A stretch of 50,830 nt of DNA, taken from Clostridiales bacterium UBA1316 (GTDB lineage Bacteria > Bacillota > Clostridia > Oscillospirales > Oscillospiraceae). The notes beneath the pieces were generated by a model. It had not been told where the DNA came from and searched no databases. It worked only from the letters and a program-made list of their open reading frames with translations. Positions 8,896-17,744 of the stretch are shown here, piece after piece; position 1 is the first letter of the stretch, and each line of letters begins with the position of its first letter. The position numbers and the translations under genes were made by a program. The stretch spans positions 1 to 50,830 of the forward strand of contig DBTM01000026.1 of the NCBI GenBank assembly GCA_002307055.1. Direction: 5' to 3'.

Positions 8896-9059
8896 ATATA
8901 TGACCCTTCCTTTCCATGGAATTGTGCGGTGTCCGGCTTTACCGGACTTCGGGTTGCAAGACCCGAAAGGCACAAAACCCAGTTTAAAAGATTAATCTTT
9001 CAAACCTGTATCTCCTTCGGTACGGGACGGCAGGCTGCTCCGATGATGTTGAATCCGTT
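8896..9059 (-). promoter_or_regulatory. Structured 5' leader of the Hsp70 operon
   Basis: About 165 nt between the predicted transcription start and the Hsp70 ATG. On the minus strand there is a hairpin built on the near-palindrome AAAGATTAATCTTT. After it comes a three-way-junction candidate: an outer TTGTGC/GCACAA stem enclosing two adjacent perfect hairpins, TTCGGGT/ACCCGAA and GTCCGG/CCGGAC. I see no CIRCE element and no match to riboswitch consensus sequences I know. It could be a thermosensor, protein-binding leader or unknown riboswitch. The fold was judged by eye only. Confidence 0.45.
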
Positions 9060-9065
9060 TTATGT

Positions 9066-9094
9066 ATTCTATCTCAATTATTTACATTAATCAA
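9066..9094 (-). promoter_or_regulatory. Promoter of the Hsp70/J-protein operon
   Basis: On the minus strand TTGATT (9094-9089), 17 nt, TAGAAT (9071-9066). This places the start of transcription near 9059 and gives the long structured leader. Confidence 0.55.
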
Positions 9095-9202
9095 CCGTTT
9101 CAGCGTCAATTTCGAAGCGGGATCGCAAGCATTTGCATATCTCATTTATTCGCAGCATGTTAATAATAAACAATGCTGCCTGTGCGGTTTCACCTGTTTA
9201 TG

Positions 9203-9231
9203 TTGTTTTAACTAAATTCTCGAATTAAAGT
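9203..9231 (+). promoter_or_regulatory. Promoter-like sequence before the EAL-HDOD genes
   Basis: TTGTTT (9203-9208), 17 nt, TAAAGT (9226-9231), about 90 nt before the small gene at 9321. A GTATCGATAT motif (9230-9239) overlaps the -10 region and recurs upstream of the second EAL-HDOD gene. Confidence 0.45.
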
Positions 9232-9320
9232 ATCGATATATAGTGTTAGAGATTTACTTCTCTCCTGCGAATTTGAGAAATAGGATTTCAACAACATCTG
9301 GAATATCTGGGGGAAATTTT

Positions 9321-9566
9321 ATGGATTGCAGCAAGCTGAAATCATGTCCGTTCTTCAATGATAAAATGCCGATGGAAGGTGGCATCGGCTCTATTTACAA
9401 AAAAAAATACTGCACAGGCGGCAATGACTTTTGCGCGCGGCATATCGTCATGCAGAAATTAGGCCCGGAGTTTGTGCCGAACAACCTTTATCCCAATATG
9501 CTTGATTTAGCCAATCAAATAATTGAAACCGGACAAAGTACCCACGGAAACGATCCATGCACCTGA
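9321..9566 (+). CDS. Small Cys-containing conserved-looking protein, unknown function
   Basis: 81 residues from the ATG at 9321, which has GGGGGAAA about 6 nt upstream; the longer in-frame start at 9243 lacks a good site. Cysteines at positions 3, 8, 30, 37 and 80 and the pattern CPFFNDKMP then KKKYCTGG...FCARH suggest a small metal-binding or redox fold. I do not recognise the family with certainty. It lies 30 nt upstream of an EAL-HDOD gene and is probably co-transcribed with it. No signal peptide or membrane segment is visible. Confidence 0.7.
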   Translation: MDCSKLKSCPFFNDKMPMEGGIGSIYKKKYCTGGNDFCARHIVMQKLGPEFVPNNLYPNMLDLANQIIETGQSTHGNDPCT

Positions 9567-9596
9567 CATTTTTTATTTTGGTGTTGAGGTACTGAT

Positions 9597-10802
9597 ATGA
9601 GTTTATTTATCGCAAGGCAGCCGATTTTTAACCGCAAAAACGAAATATACGGGTATGAGCTTCTGTTTCGGCAAAATAATAATAACTATTTTGTAGAGAT
9701 GGATGACGATGTTGCAACAACAGAACTTCTTTACAATACTTTCTTTATTTTTGGGCTTGATGACCTCACTGACGGCACAAAAGCTTTCATCAATGTCTCC
9801 AAGGGCCTTATCGAAAGTGATTTTCTGAATCTTCTGCCTAAAGATAAAATTGTTATTGAGGTTCTGGAACGAGAAAAAGCCACGCAGTCCACAATGGACG
9901 CCTGCGCGAGGTTTCAGTCGCTCGGCTATACGCTCGCGCTTGACGATTTTATACTCGATGAAGACAACCTGCCTTTATTAAGCACGGCGAATATACTCAA
10001 GGTTGAATTTTCAGCCCTGAGCTTAGTAAAGCAAGCGGCTTTGATTAAGCAGTATAAAAATAAGGTGACATTTTTAGCGGAGAAAATTGAGACGAGAGAC
10101 GATTATAAAAAAGCTGTTGACCTGGGTTATGATTTGTTCCAGGGTTACTTTTTCAGTAAGCCAGTGATGACAAAGTCGAAAGATATTAAAACCATCAATG
10201 CGAATTTATTCAGCATTATTGAGGAGCTCAACACCGCTGAGCCAAGCTATTTCAAAATTTCAGGCATGATTGAGTCTGATCTTGGGCTGTCATACAAATT
10301 GCTGCGGCTTGCCAACTCCGTCTATATCGGAGCGAAATATAAAGTCAAATCGATTAAGCAAGCGCTGAATTATCTGGGCACACATGAATTATATCAGTGG
10401 ATTTCGCTGATGATCCTGAAAGATATGCAGGACGATGATAACTCAGAGCTGGTCAAGCAGTCATTAATACGCGGGAAGCTGATGCATATGCTGGCTCTTG
10501 AATTACATGGGCAGAAACTAATTACCGAGTTCTTTTTTACCGGCATCTTTTCTCTTATTGATGTTATTCTCAACCGGAGCTTTAAAGAGATACTCACCGG
10601 TTTGCCGTTATCAGACAATGTCAAGAAAACACTTCTCGGCGAGAAAAATGAAATGCGCGCATTACTGGATTGTATCAGCAGTATCGAAAGGGCTGAATGG
10701 GACAAGCTTGAAAAATATCCGGTTATGCGCTCGATCAATACGGAGCGGTTCATGGCACATTATATTGACGCTATGAAATGGGCAAACAGCTTAAAAATTT
10801 GA
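9597..10802 (+). CDS. EAL-HDOD domain signalling protein (YuxH-like), copy 1
   Basis: 401 residues with an N-terminal EAL-like domain (about 1-195) and a C-terminal HDOD domain (about 200-395). The EAL motif reads ELL (residues 21-23). Later catalytic-type positions persist in part (EVLERE, LDDF, AEKIET, FQGYFF), but the loop after LDD is not the DFGTG of active c-di-GMP phosphodiesterases. It is therefore more likely a c-di-GMP-binding or catalytically weak regulator, as in other EAL-HDOD proteins. GAGGT precedes the ATG at 9597. The next gene is a close paralogue of similar length, indicating tandem duplication. Confidence 0.85.
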   Translation: MSLFIARQPIFNRKNEIYGYELLFRQNNNNYFVEMDDDVATTELLYNTFFIFGLDDLTDGTKAFINVSKGLIESDFLNLLPKDKIVIEVLEREKATQSTMDACARFQSLGYTLALDDFILDEDNLPLLSTANILKVEFSALSLVKQAALIKQYKNKVTFLAEKIETRDDYKKAVDLGYDLFQGYFFSKPVMTKSKDIKTINANLFSIIEELNTAEPSYFKISGMIESDLGLSYKLLRLANSVYIGAKYKVKSIKQALNYLGTHELYQWISLMILKDMQDDDNSELVKQSLIRGKLMHMLALELHGQKLITEFFFTGIFSLIDVILNRSFKEILTGLPLSDNVKKTLLGEKNEMRALLDCISSIERAEWDKLEKYPVMRSINTERFMAHYIDAMKWANSLKI

Positions 10803-10861
10803 AAACGGCAATAGAATCAGGCGGCAAGATTATAGCCTTTCCGGTTGATTATTTGCATTTT

Positions 10862-10891
10862 TTACACTTATATTACTAATTTTTCTATATT
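10862..10891 (+). promoter_or_regulatory. Promoter-like sequence of the second EAL-HDOD gene
   Basis: TTACAC (10862-10867), 18 nt, TATATT (10886-10891). The GTATCGATAT motif at 10894-10903, shared with the region before the first copy, lies just downstream of the -10. The second copy may thus be transcribed and controlled on its own. Confidence 0.4.
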
Positions 10892-10968
10892 ATGTATCGA
10901 TATTAGTAGTGTATCAGAAAATGAGACTGTGCAGAATTATTGCCTGATATAGTGAGGTTGGTACTGAG

Positions 10969-12165
10969 ATGGATATCTTTATCGCAAGGCAGCCGATTTT
11001 TGACAGAAAAAACAAAATTTTCGGCTATGAGCTTCTATTCAGGCAAACCAGTAACAATTATTTTATTGAAATGGATGATGACGCCGCCACAAGCGAACTC
11101 ATTTATAATTCCTTCACTGTTTTCGGAATCGATGACCTTATCGACGGCACAAAAGCCTTTATTAATTGCTCAAAGAGTATAATTGAAAGCGACTTCCTCA
11201 AACTGCTGCCGAAAGACAAAATTATTCTGGAGATTCTTGAACGGGAAAAGGCGACGCAGGCGACGATGGATGCGTGCGAGAAATTTAAAGCGCTCGGGTA
11301 TAAGCTCGCACTCGATGATTTTGTACCGGCTGCAGATAACCTGCCCCTGTTGAATTATGCGGATATCCTGAAGATTGAATTCACGTCCGTCAGCCTTGAT
11401 ACCCAGATGAGTTTAATTAAAAAGTATAAAAACAAGGTAAAGTTTTTAGCGGAAAAACTCGAGACAAGAGAAGACTACGAAAAAGCCTTCCAGCTCGGGT
11501 ATGACTTGTTCCAGGGGTATTATTTCAGCAAACCGTCCATGCTGACATCGAAGGATATCCGATTCATCAACACAAATATCCTCGGAATTATTGAGGAACT
11601 AAATACGCCGGAGCCGAGCTATTATAAAATCACAGAAATCATAGAAGCTGATCTGGGCCTGTCTTATAAGCTTTTGAAGCTTGTCAATTCCGCTTACATC
11701 GCTCCGCGTTATAAGGTGAAGTCCATCCAGCAGGCGCTGACTTTCTTAGGTACATACGAGATGTACCAATGGATATCACTGATGATGCTCAAAGATATGC
11801 AGGATACCGAGAACGCGGAGCTGATCAAGCAGTCACTCATTCGAGGTAAGCTCATGTCTGCCTTGGGACGGGAGAGCAACTCCTCGGAATACTTTTTCAC
11901 CGGGATATTCTCATTGATTGACATTATACTCAATAGAGATATCAATGATATTTTAGCCGGTTTACCGCTGAGTGAAAAAGTGAAGCATGCGCTTTTAGGT
12001 AGTAAAAACGAATTGAGACTTCTGCTCGATTACATCATTAATTTTGAAAAAGCAGAATGGTTTAAAATGGACAGTCAACCTGAAATCAATTCCATCGGAC
12101 CGGAACGCTTCATGGAACTTTATGTTGATTCGGTCAAGTGGGCGCAGAGCGTCAAGTCATTATAG
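10969..12165 (+). CDS. EAL-HDOD domain signalling protein (YuxH-like), copy 2
   Basis: 398 residues, colinear with the preceding protein: same opening (IARQPIF, YGYELLF/FGYELLF), same degenerate EAL features, and the same HDOD region (LGLSYKLL, YKVKSI, YQWISLM). The two copies have clearly diverged at both DNA and protein level, so the duplication is not recent. The ATG at 10969 follows GAGGTTGGTACTGAG. No sensor or receiver domain is attached, so input probably comes by protein-protein contact or c-di-GMP binding. The HDOD domain suggests a scaffold role; targets are unknown. Confidence 0.85.
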   Translation: MDIFIARQPIFDRKNKIFGYELLFRQTSNNYFIEMDDDAATSELIYNSFTVFGIDDLIDGTKAFINCSKSIIESDFLKLLPKDKIILEILEREKATQATMDACEKFKALGYKLALDDFVPAADNLPLLNYADILKIEFTSVSLDTQMSLIKKYKNKVKFLAEKLETREDYEKAFQLGYDLFQGYYFSKPSMLTSKDIRFINTNILGIIEELNTPEPSYYKITEIIEADLGLSYKLLKLVNSAYIAPRYKVKSIQQALTFLGTYEMYQWISLMMLKDMQDTENAELIKQSLIRGKLMSALGRESNSSEYFFTGIFSLIDIILNRDINDILAGLPLSEKVKHALLGSKNELRLLLDYIINFEKAEWFKMDSQPEINSIGPERFMELYVDSVKWAQSVKSL

Positions 12166-12193
12166 CATTATAATATGACCGCGGCACCAAAAA

Positions 12194-12220
12194 CCGGAGA
12201 GGAGCGATGCTCCTCTCCGG
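12194..12220. terminator. Perfect 12-bp GC-rich hairpin between convergent genes
   Basis: CCGGAGAGGAGC (12194-12205) and its exact complement (12209-12220) with a GAT loop. It lies between the EAL-HDOD stop (12165) and the convergent carbonic anhydrase stop (12242). No strong U-tract on either side, so bidirectional termination is inferred from position. Confidence 0.65.
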
Positions 12221-12241
12221 CCCTGTTATACCGTATGAAAA

Positions 12242-12832
12242 TTAAATACTGTTGAAAAATGTTATTTTACCGCTGTTGATGCCGTATTTAGCCCCGGCTA
12301 TTTCAACTTGCCCTGCTTTTAACAAGCTGCCGATGACTTTGTTGCGCTTAATTTCATCGACCGTATTGCGGATATTTTCATCTTCGCAGGCTTCGCAGAT
12401 GTCTTTTGCGCCGCGGACTTTTTTAAGTGACTTTTCGATTTTATCGGTTATGGATTTAATGCACCCATGAATACTTTCATGACGGATATCCGCGTCAACT
12501 GTTGCCTTAACGGCACCGCATTTTTCGTGTCCAAGCACGACAATAAGTGGAATATGGAGGTGTTGCGCGCCGTATTCAACGCTGCCCATACCAACATCGT
12601 CAAGAACATTGCCTGCCGTCCGCACGATGAAAAGATCACCAAGCCCTTGATCAAAGACGATTTCCGGAGGAACGCGCGAATCAGCGCAGCAGATGATAAC
12701 AGCAAAGGGGTGCTGTCCGTTGTCCGACAGATCATGGATTCTGCTTTGGCTCAGATCCTTAACCGCAGGCAGCCCAGCGGCAAAGCGATCATTTCCGATA
12801 ACGAGTTTACTCTTTGATTCAAAAGCCGTCAT
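12242..12832 (-). CDS. Beta-class carbonic anhydrase
   Basis: Interconverts CO2 and bicarbonate with zinc in the cytoplasm. The 196-residue protein shows the full beta-class metal set: CADSR with Cys49, Asp51 and Arg53, then GHEKCG with His102 and Cys105, plus VRTAGN. The second methionine (12832) is preferred because AGGAG lies 8 nt before it; from the first ATG (12838) the spacing would be only 2 nt. It has its own promoter and is divergent from the DUF1697 gene. Confidence 0.93.
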   Translation of the reverse strand: MTAFESKSKLVIGNDRFAAGLPAVKDLSQSRIHDLSDNGQHPFAVIICCADSRVPPEIVFDQGLGDLFIVRTAGNVLDDVGMGSVEYGAQHLHIPLIVVLGHEKCGAVKATVDADIRHESIHGCIKSITDKIEKSLKKVRGAKDICEACEDENIRNTVDEIKRNKVIGSLLKAGQVEIAGAKYGINSGKITFFNSI

Positions 12833-12865
12833 ATTCATTTCTCCTGTTATAAATGGTCAATATGT

Positions 12866-12894
12866 ACTATAACAGCATAGAATTATTTATTCAA
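12866..12894 (-). promoter_or_regulatory. Promoter of the carbonic anhydrase gene
   Basis: On the minus strand TTGAAT (12894-12889), 17 nt, TATAGT (12871-12866), 34 nt before the start codon. Confidence 0.65.
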
Positions 12895-12968
12895 TCCCGG
12901 ATTTGTATGAATGGCTATTTTTGTCTGGTTATGTTACAATTAATCTACTTTTAAACGGAGTATTGATC

Positions 12969-13517
12969 ATGACTGCTAAATATTGTGTCTTCCTGCGCGG
13001 TGTCAATGTCAACGGCGTCAAAATGAAAATGGATGACCTGAAAAAAGCCTTTGCCGGAATGTCCTACGCCGGAGCTAAAACGGTTCTGGCGACAGGCAAC
13101 GTTGTTATTTCAGCAAACTGCGGCGAATCGTCGGTCATGAAATCAGATATTGAAAATAATCTCAGCGGCTTTTTTAAATATGATGCACATGTGTTTCTTC
13201 GCACATCCGAGGAGTTGGAAGCTGTCGGCGCCGCGTCCAGAACGATGTGCGTCCCGCCTGGCTGCCATCTCTATTATCTGATATGTGATGACAGTTCTGT
13301 TATTTCTGAGATCAGCAGCGTTTTCGCTTCGCTGCCGCATCAAGCAGGCGAAGCGTATATCCCAAACAATTACGGCGCTTTCTGGGTCGTCCCTGTCGGC
13401 GAAACGCTTGACAGCGCTTTCGGCTCAAAGATCCTCGGGAGCAGGAAATATAAAGACACGCTGACCTCCCGCAACATGAACACGATAATAAAAATATCTC
13501 AAACAATGCGTGAATGA
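12969..13517 (+). CDS. DUF1697 family protein
   Basis: 182 residues. The opening CVFLRGVNVNG...M.DL and the block TVLATGNVVI are the signature of DUF1697, a family of unassigned biochemical role. The C-terminal SRKYKDTLTSRNMNTI also fits. The start at 12969 has GGAG about 9 nt upstream; the longer in-frame start at 12903 has no support. It ends 15 nt before the large SLH protein gene, whose own GGAGG site lies in that gap, so the two are probably co-transcribed, although no functional link is evident. Confidence 0.85.
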   Translation: MTAKYCVFLRGVNVNGVKMKMDDLKKAFAGMSYAGAKTVLATGNVVISANCGESSVMKSDIENNLSGFFKYDAHVFLRTSEELEAVGAASRTMCVPPGCHLYYLICDDSSVISEISSVFASLPHQAGEAYIPNNYGAFWVVPVGETLDSAFGSKILGSRKYKDTLTSRNMNTIIKISQTMRE

Positions 13518-13532
13518 AACGGAGGAATCTGC

Positions 13533-16500
13533 TTGAAACCGTTTAGAAAAGTAAAGTCCAGTTTACTCGCTGCCGTATTCTTAGTCAGCCTCTTACTCAC
13601 CGAAATCCTGCCCGCTGCAGGCCAGCCGGCGGCCATCGCTGCCGGTAACGATGATGTACTGACCTCACTCGGCCACAGCAGCACAGACACGGTGACAGGT
13701 ATAGCCACTGACCACGTCATCACACTGACTGTCCCCGCCAGCTATTCCGCCACGGAGGTTGACCTTTTCAACGGTCTTTCCTTTACGTACAACACAGCGC
13801 TTTATAAATCGGTTGTGGCTTCCCCGTCCGGTACGGCACAGATAGACGGGCCTGCCGTACTGCTGACCGTCACATATAACTATATAACCGATACGGACAG
13901 CACGCAGAAGGAACAGACCTTCTATCAGATTCTGGTTGTTCACGCTGCCAAAATCAGTGAAACCTTTACCGGTACCGTCAGTGCGGAAGTACAGGCCCCC
14001 TCGCCGGGAACGGTGACGATTCCCTATGCAGATTTCGTCTCGAAATACACAAAAAATGACGGGGAAAGCTTCGGATTCATAACCATCACCGGCAGTAACC
14101 CCGCGTTTGGGGCTATTAAGGTTGACAGTCACGATTATACCTTCGGCACCCGTATTAACCCAACCTCCGTCATCACATTTACCGCGACGCTTCCGGGCAC
14201 CGTTTCTTATGATGTTACAGCATACACCGTCACGGATACATCCAAGTCAAATCCCATCGGCAATGTCATTCTGACAGTCCTGGCATATACAACTCCGCTT
14301 ATCGTCACGCCGATATCGGACACCGTCAGCAAAGGGACGATTATGACATTCACAAAATCCTACTTTACAAGCCATTGCAATCTTTATGGCGTCCCGCTTA
14401 TATCCATCGAGATTACACCGACGAATACAACTTTTGGAACATGGTATCTCGGTACCGCCGCATTCTCCGCAAAAAAAGCCGTGTCGGCTGATCAGCTGGA
14501 GAACTTAACTTTTAAAGCAAATTCAGCAGGCACTGCCACCTTCAACTGGAGCGTAACGACCAAAGCCATCCTTCCCGCAACGGGGACTGGTTCGATTATC
14601 GTTACATCACCTGTCCTTGTGCTCACACCGTTTACCTCCAGTGTATCGATTCTGCGAGGTAATACATGGACTGTTTCGCCGACGGATTTTGATTACACAA
14701 CCGCATCCGCCGCCCTGTCATACGTTAAAATAACAGCAATACCCGCTGCCATTGACGGGTATCTTTACCTTGACACAGCCCTGCCGAAAAATGACACAGC
14801 CGGTTATCCGGCGATTGCCGCGAATACAGCACTGACGACAAATACCATCATCCCGGCTTCCAGCTTGTATGATCTCTGTCTGGCGACAAAAACCACCAGT
14901 CTAAAAGATTCCGTGACCTTCAAATGGACGGCGACAGCCGACGCGAAAATTTCAACAGCCGCCTGGGGTACAGAAACAACATATACGGTCCCCTTCATAT
15001 CAGGGGGTTCTCTGCCTCTCTACTCGCCTTATTACTATCTGACCGATATGAACACGCCGCTCCCGCTGGCATCAAGCGATATCATTTCGAACTATCTGCG
15101 TCTTGCGGGAACTGCGAACCCCCTGACTTATGTGACTTTTACGATTCCCGATAAAAGTATCGGCACGCTCTACTTAAACTATAACGCTTCGTCAAAAACC
15201 GGGACAGCTGTTACTGCGGCAACTAAGTATTATCCTGCAAAAAACCCGAACCTGTTAAATATCACATTTGTTCCGGCGAAGGATTACATAGGGACTTTTG
15301 ATCTTTCGTATACCGCATATGCGGAGAGCGGCGCTTTTATAACGGGAAAAATCAAAATTTCTGTACAAAACAGCCCCGGCGGCACAGTCAGCTGTACGAC
15401 CGACAAGAATTCAGCCATTCAGCTGGACGCCAAGGATTTTCAGGCTGCTTTTTTAAGCGCCACAGGGAAGGTTCTCTCTTCCATATCATTTCCGGCACTC
15501 CCATCGGCAAGTTACGGAACACTCTATTATAACTACACACTCTCGGGAGAATATGATTCGCTGGTATTTTCATCTTATTATGCCACACAGCAATATAATG
15601 TTTACGAGTCGCCGTATTTATCACTTATCTCCTTTGTCCCGTATACCGACTATACCGGCACCGTCAGCATCAGCTTCAGAGGTTATACCGAAAGCAATGT
15701 TGAATACGACGGCAAGCTGATTATTTCTGTCGTTGACAGCCCCGCCGGAATCGTTAAATATTCGGCTAAGGAAAATGCCGTCGCAGCGCTCTCGGCAGCT
15801 GATTTTTCGCAGGAGTTTATCAATGTCACGGGCTCCGTATTATCATACGTGACCTTTACGCCTCCAGTCGCAACAGCCGGAGTATTGTATTATCAGTATT
15901 CAGCTGATACTCAAAAAGGCACGAAGGTGGCCGCCTCGACGAAGTATTATAACGGGCAAAACCCGGATATATCGGATATTACATTTGTCCCTGCCAAAGA
16001 TTTCGTCGGCACATGCGTCATCTCCTACACCGCCTTCACGGTGAACGGCGCGTCATACACCGGAAAACTCGTATTTACCGTATATGAAGGCTCCGGCGTC
16101 ATCACATACAGTGTTCAGGCCGGGAGCTCGGTATCCCTGGATTCAAATGACTTTGTCAGTGCTTTTAATCTGGACAGCGGAGGAAAAACCCTCTCGTATA
16201 TCACTTTTGAAATACCGGCCGCTTCCTATGGGAAGCTCTATTATAACTACACATCACCCACAAAATTTGATTCAGTGGTCTCCGGCGACAAAAAGTACTA
16301 TGTTACCGAAACACCATTCATATCCAACATATCCTTCATTCCGCAGGAGAGTTATTCGGGTTCGTTTTCAGTCAACTATTCAGGATATACCTCAAGCGGT
16401 ACAATCTTCACGGGGAAAATAAAGTTTATCGTGAGCGGGGTCAGCAGCAATACCGTTTCTTATGAAACCACCTCATCGACACCGGTGACATTCAGAGCCG

Positions 16501-17672
16501 CGGATTTTATCAGCGCCTTTACGGGTAAGTCCAGCTACGCGCTGTCTTACGTTAAGTTTACTCTGCCTTACGATTCTTACGGGACGCTTTACGATAACTA
16601 TGCATATTCATCAGTCAGCAATGTATTGCCGACATCGCTTTATTATGTAAACAGTATCTCCAATGTGACATTCGTCCCTAATACGAATTTTTCCGGCACG
16701 ATTGCGATTTATTACACGGCTATTGACACCAGCGGCTGCGCATATGGCGGAACAGTCGTCATCACGGTTCAGAGCAGCGATATCGGTACGGTAACGTATA
16801 ACGCGAATCTGAACAAACCGGTATTATTTAACGCAGATGATTTTAGTACCGCTTTTCTGAGTAAAACCGGCTCCGCATTATACTCGGTAACATTCACGCT
16901 TCCGTCACCGACCGCGGGGAAGCTCTATCTCGGATATAACCCAGCGGTCACCTATTCTACGGCTGTAACCGCCTCAAGTAAATATTACAGGTCATTTTCT
17001 CCGCTGCTATCCGATATTTCTTTCGTTCCGGCTTCAGGCTATTACGGTACGGTAACGATATTATATTCGGCGTATACAGCCGCCGGTGCGGTGTATTACG
17101 GTAAAATTATCATTAACATCGGGACGAATCTGCCGTTTACGGATATTACCTCCAATTACGCGTGGGCGAAGGATGCGATATCCTATCTGTACCGCAGCGG
17201 AATCATCACAGACACAGACAGCGGTAAATATAATCCCGGCGACAACATGACACGGGGCGATTTCATCGTGATGATTGCCAGAGCCTTTAATCTGACGAAC
17301 CTGGGTTCGGATAATTTTTCGGATGTCCCCATTGGAAGCACTTATTACGATGCGGTTTCCGCCGCAAAATCCGTTGGCATCGTCTTAGGCTCCGGCGGTA
17401 TGTTTTACCCCGATTCAGGTATTACGCGGCAGGATGCGATGGTTATTTTAGTCCGTGCTTTAAACTACGCCGGTGCGCCGGTGAATGCCGGTACATTGAG
17501 CGACATATCCGGTTTTTCAGATGCTTCGCAGGTTTCGGATTATGCCGTGATACCTGTTGCGACACTCGTCAAGACGGGTATCGTCGGCGGCAGCGCCGGT
17601 GCGCTCCACCCGAAAGCCATGGTCAGCCGGGCTGAAATAGCGGTTATGTTATACCGTATATTATTGATGTGA
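13533..17672 (+). CDS. Large secreted cell-surface protein with tandem repeats and three SLH domains
   Basis: 1379 residues from a TTG start with GGAGGA about 6 nt upstream. A signal peptide (about 1-38: basic KPFRKVKSS, hydrophobic core, AxA-type end) predicts export. Residues about 40-500 are Ser/Thr-rich beta-type segments. From about 500 to 1195 come six related units of about 115 residues, each with a DF/DI..F opening, LSY(V/I)TF, a YGxLYYNY block, an ISFVP block and YTGKI-like closing. Residues about 1201-1379 hold three SLH domains (PFTDI, NFSDV, GFSDAS starts), which anchor proteins to pyruvylated wall polymers. No catalytic motif is seen. A structural S-layer or adhesin-like role is inferred; ligands are unknown. 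Confidence 0.9.
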   Translation: MKPFRKVKSSLLAAVFLVSLLLTEILPAAGQPAAIAAGNDDVLTSLGHSSTDTVTGIATDHVITLTVPASYSATEVDLFNGLSFTYNTALYKSVVASPSGTAQIDGPAVLLTVTYNYITDTDSTQKEQTFYQILVVHAAKISETFTGTVSAEVQAPSPGTVTIPYADFVSKYTKNDGESFGFITITGSNPAFGAIKVDSHDYTFGTRINPTSVITFTATLPGTVSYDVTAYTVTDTSKSNPIGNVILTVLAYTTPLIVTPISDTVSKGTIMTFTKSYFTSHCNLYGVPLISIEITPTNTTFGTWYLGTAAFSAKKAVSADQLENLTFKANSAGTATFNWSVTTKAILPATGTGSIIVTSPVLVLTPFTSSVSILRGNTWTVSPTDFDYTTASAALSYVKITAIPAAIDGYLYLDTALPKNDTAGYPAIAANTALTTNTIIPASSLYDLCLATKTTSLKDSVTFKWTATADAKISTAAWGTETTYTVPFISGGSLPLYSPYYYLTDMNTPLPLASSDIISNYLRLAGTANPLTYVTFTIPDKSIGTLYLNYNASSKTGTAVTAATKYYPAKNPNLLNITFVPAKDYIGTFDLSYTAYAESGAFITGKIKISVQNSPGGTVSCTTDKNSAIQLDAKDFQAAFLSATGKVLSSISFPALPSASYGTLYYNYTLSGEYDSLVFSSYYATQQYNVYESPYLSLISFVPYTDYTGTVSISFRGYTESNVEYDGKLIISVVDSPAGIVKYSAKENAVAALSAADFSQEFINVTGSVLSYVTFTPPVATAGVLYYQYSADTQKGTKVAASTKYYNGQNPDISDITFVPAKDFVGTCVISYTAFTVNGASYTGKLVFTVYEGSGVITYSVQAGSSVSLDSNDFVSAFNLDSGGKTLSYITFEIPAASYGKLYYNYTSPTKFDSVVSGDKKYYVTETPFISNISFIPQESYSGSFSVNYSGYTSSGTIFTGKIKFIVSGVSSNTVSYETTSSTPVTFRAADFISAFTGKSSYALSYVKFTLPYDSYGTLYDNYAYSSVSNVLPTSLYYVNSISNVTFVPNTNFSGTIAIYYTAIDTSGCAYGGTVVITVQSSDIGTVTYNANLNKPVLFNADDFSTAFLSKTGSALYSVTFTLPSPTAGKLYLGYNPAVTYSTAVTASSKYYRSFSPLLSDISFVPASGYYGTVTILYSAYTAAGAVYYGKIIINIGTNLPFTDITSNYAWAKDAISYLYRSGIITDTDSGKYNPGDNMTRGDFIVMIARAFNLTNLGSDNFSDVPIGSTYYDAVSAAKSVGIVLGSGGMFYPDSGITRQDAMVILVRALNYAGAPVNAGTLSDISGFSDASQVSDYAVIPVATLVKTGIVGGSAGALHPKAMVSRAEIAVMLYRILLM

Positions 17673-17698
17673 CTTATCAATACAAGCCGGAAAATTCA

Positions 17699-17743
17699 GG
17701 GCGTGCTGTCAGCGGATTAACCGTTTTCAGCACGCCCGTTTTT
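17699..17743 (+). terminator. Intrinsic terminator after the SLH protein gene
   Basis: GGGCGTGCTG (17699-17708) pairs with CAGCACGCCC (17728-17737), with further pairing inside, followed by a T-run (17739-17743). It sits 26 nt after the stop and abuts the convergent MFS stop codon. Confidence 0.85.
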
Positions 17744-17744
17744 A

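Noticed and set aside
8896..9059. Cyclic-di-GMP (GEMM) or other known riboswitch in the Hsp70 leader
   Set aside because: The neighbouring c-di-GMP-type genes made it tempting, but the conserved core bases of GEMM-I are absent and the two hairpins adjoin without the expected junction.
5888..9118. A 16-base match, GCGTCAATTTCGAAGC, at 5888-5903 and 9103-9118
   Set aside because: One copy lies inside the kinase coding sequence and flanks do not match. A single shared 16-mer in 50 kb is within chance.
9000..9130. CIRCE heat-shock operator before the Hsp70 gene
   Set aside because: No TTAGCACTC-N9-GAGTGCTAA or close variant is present.
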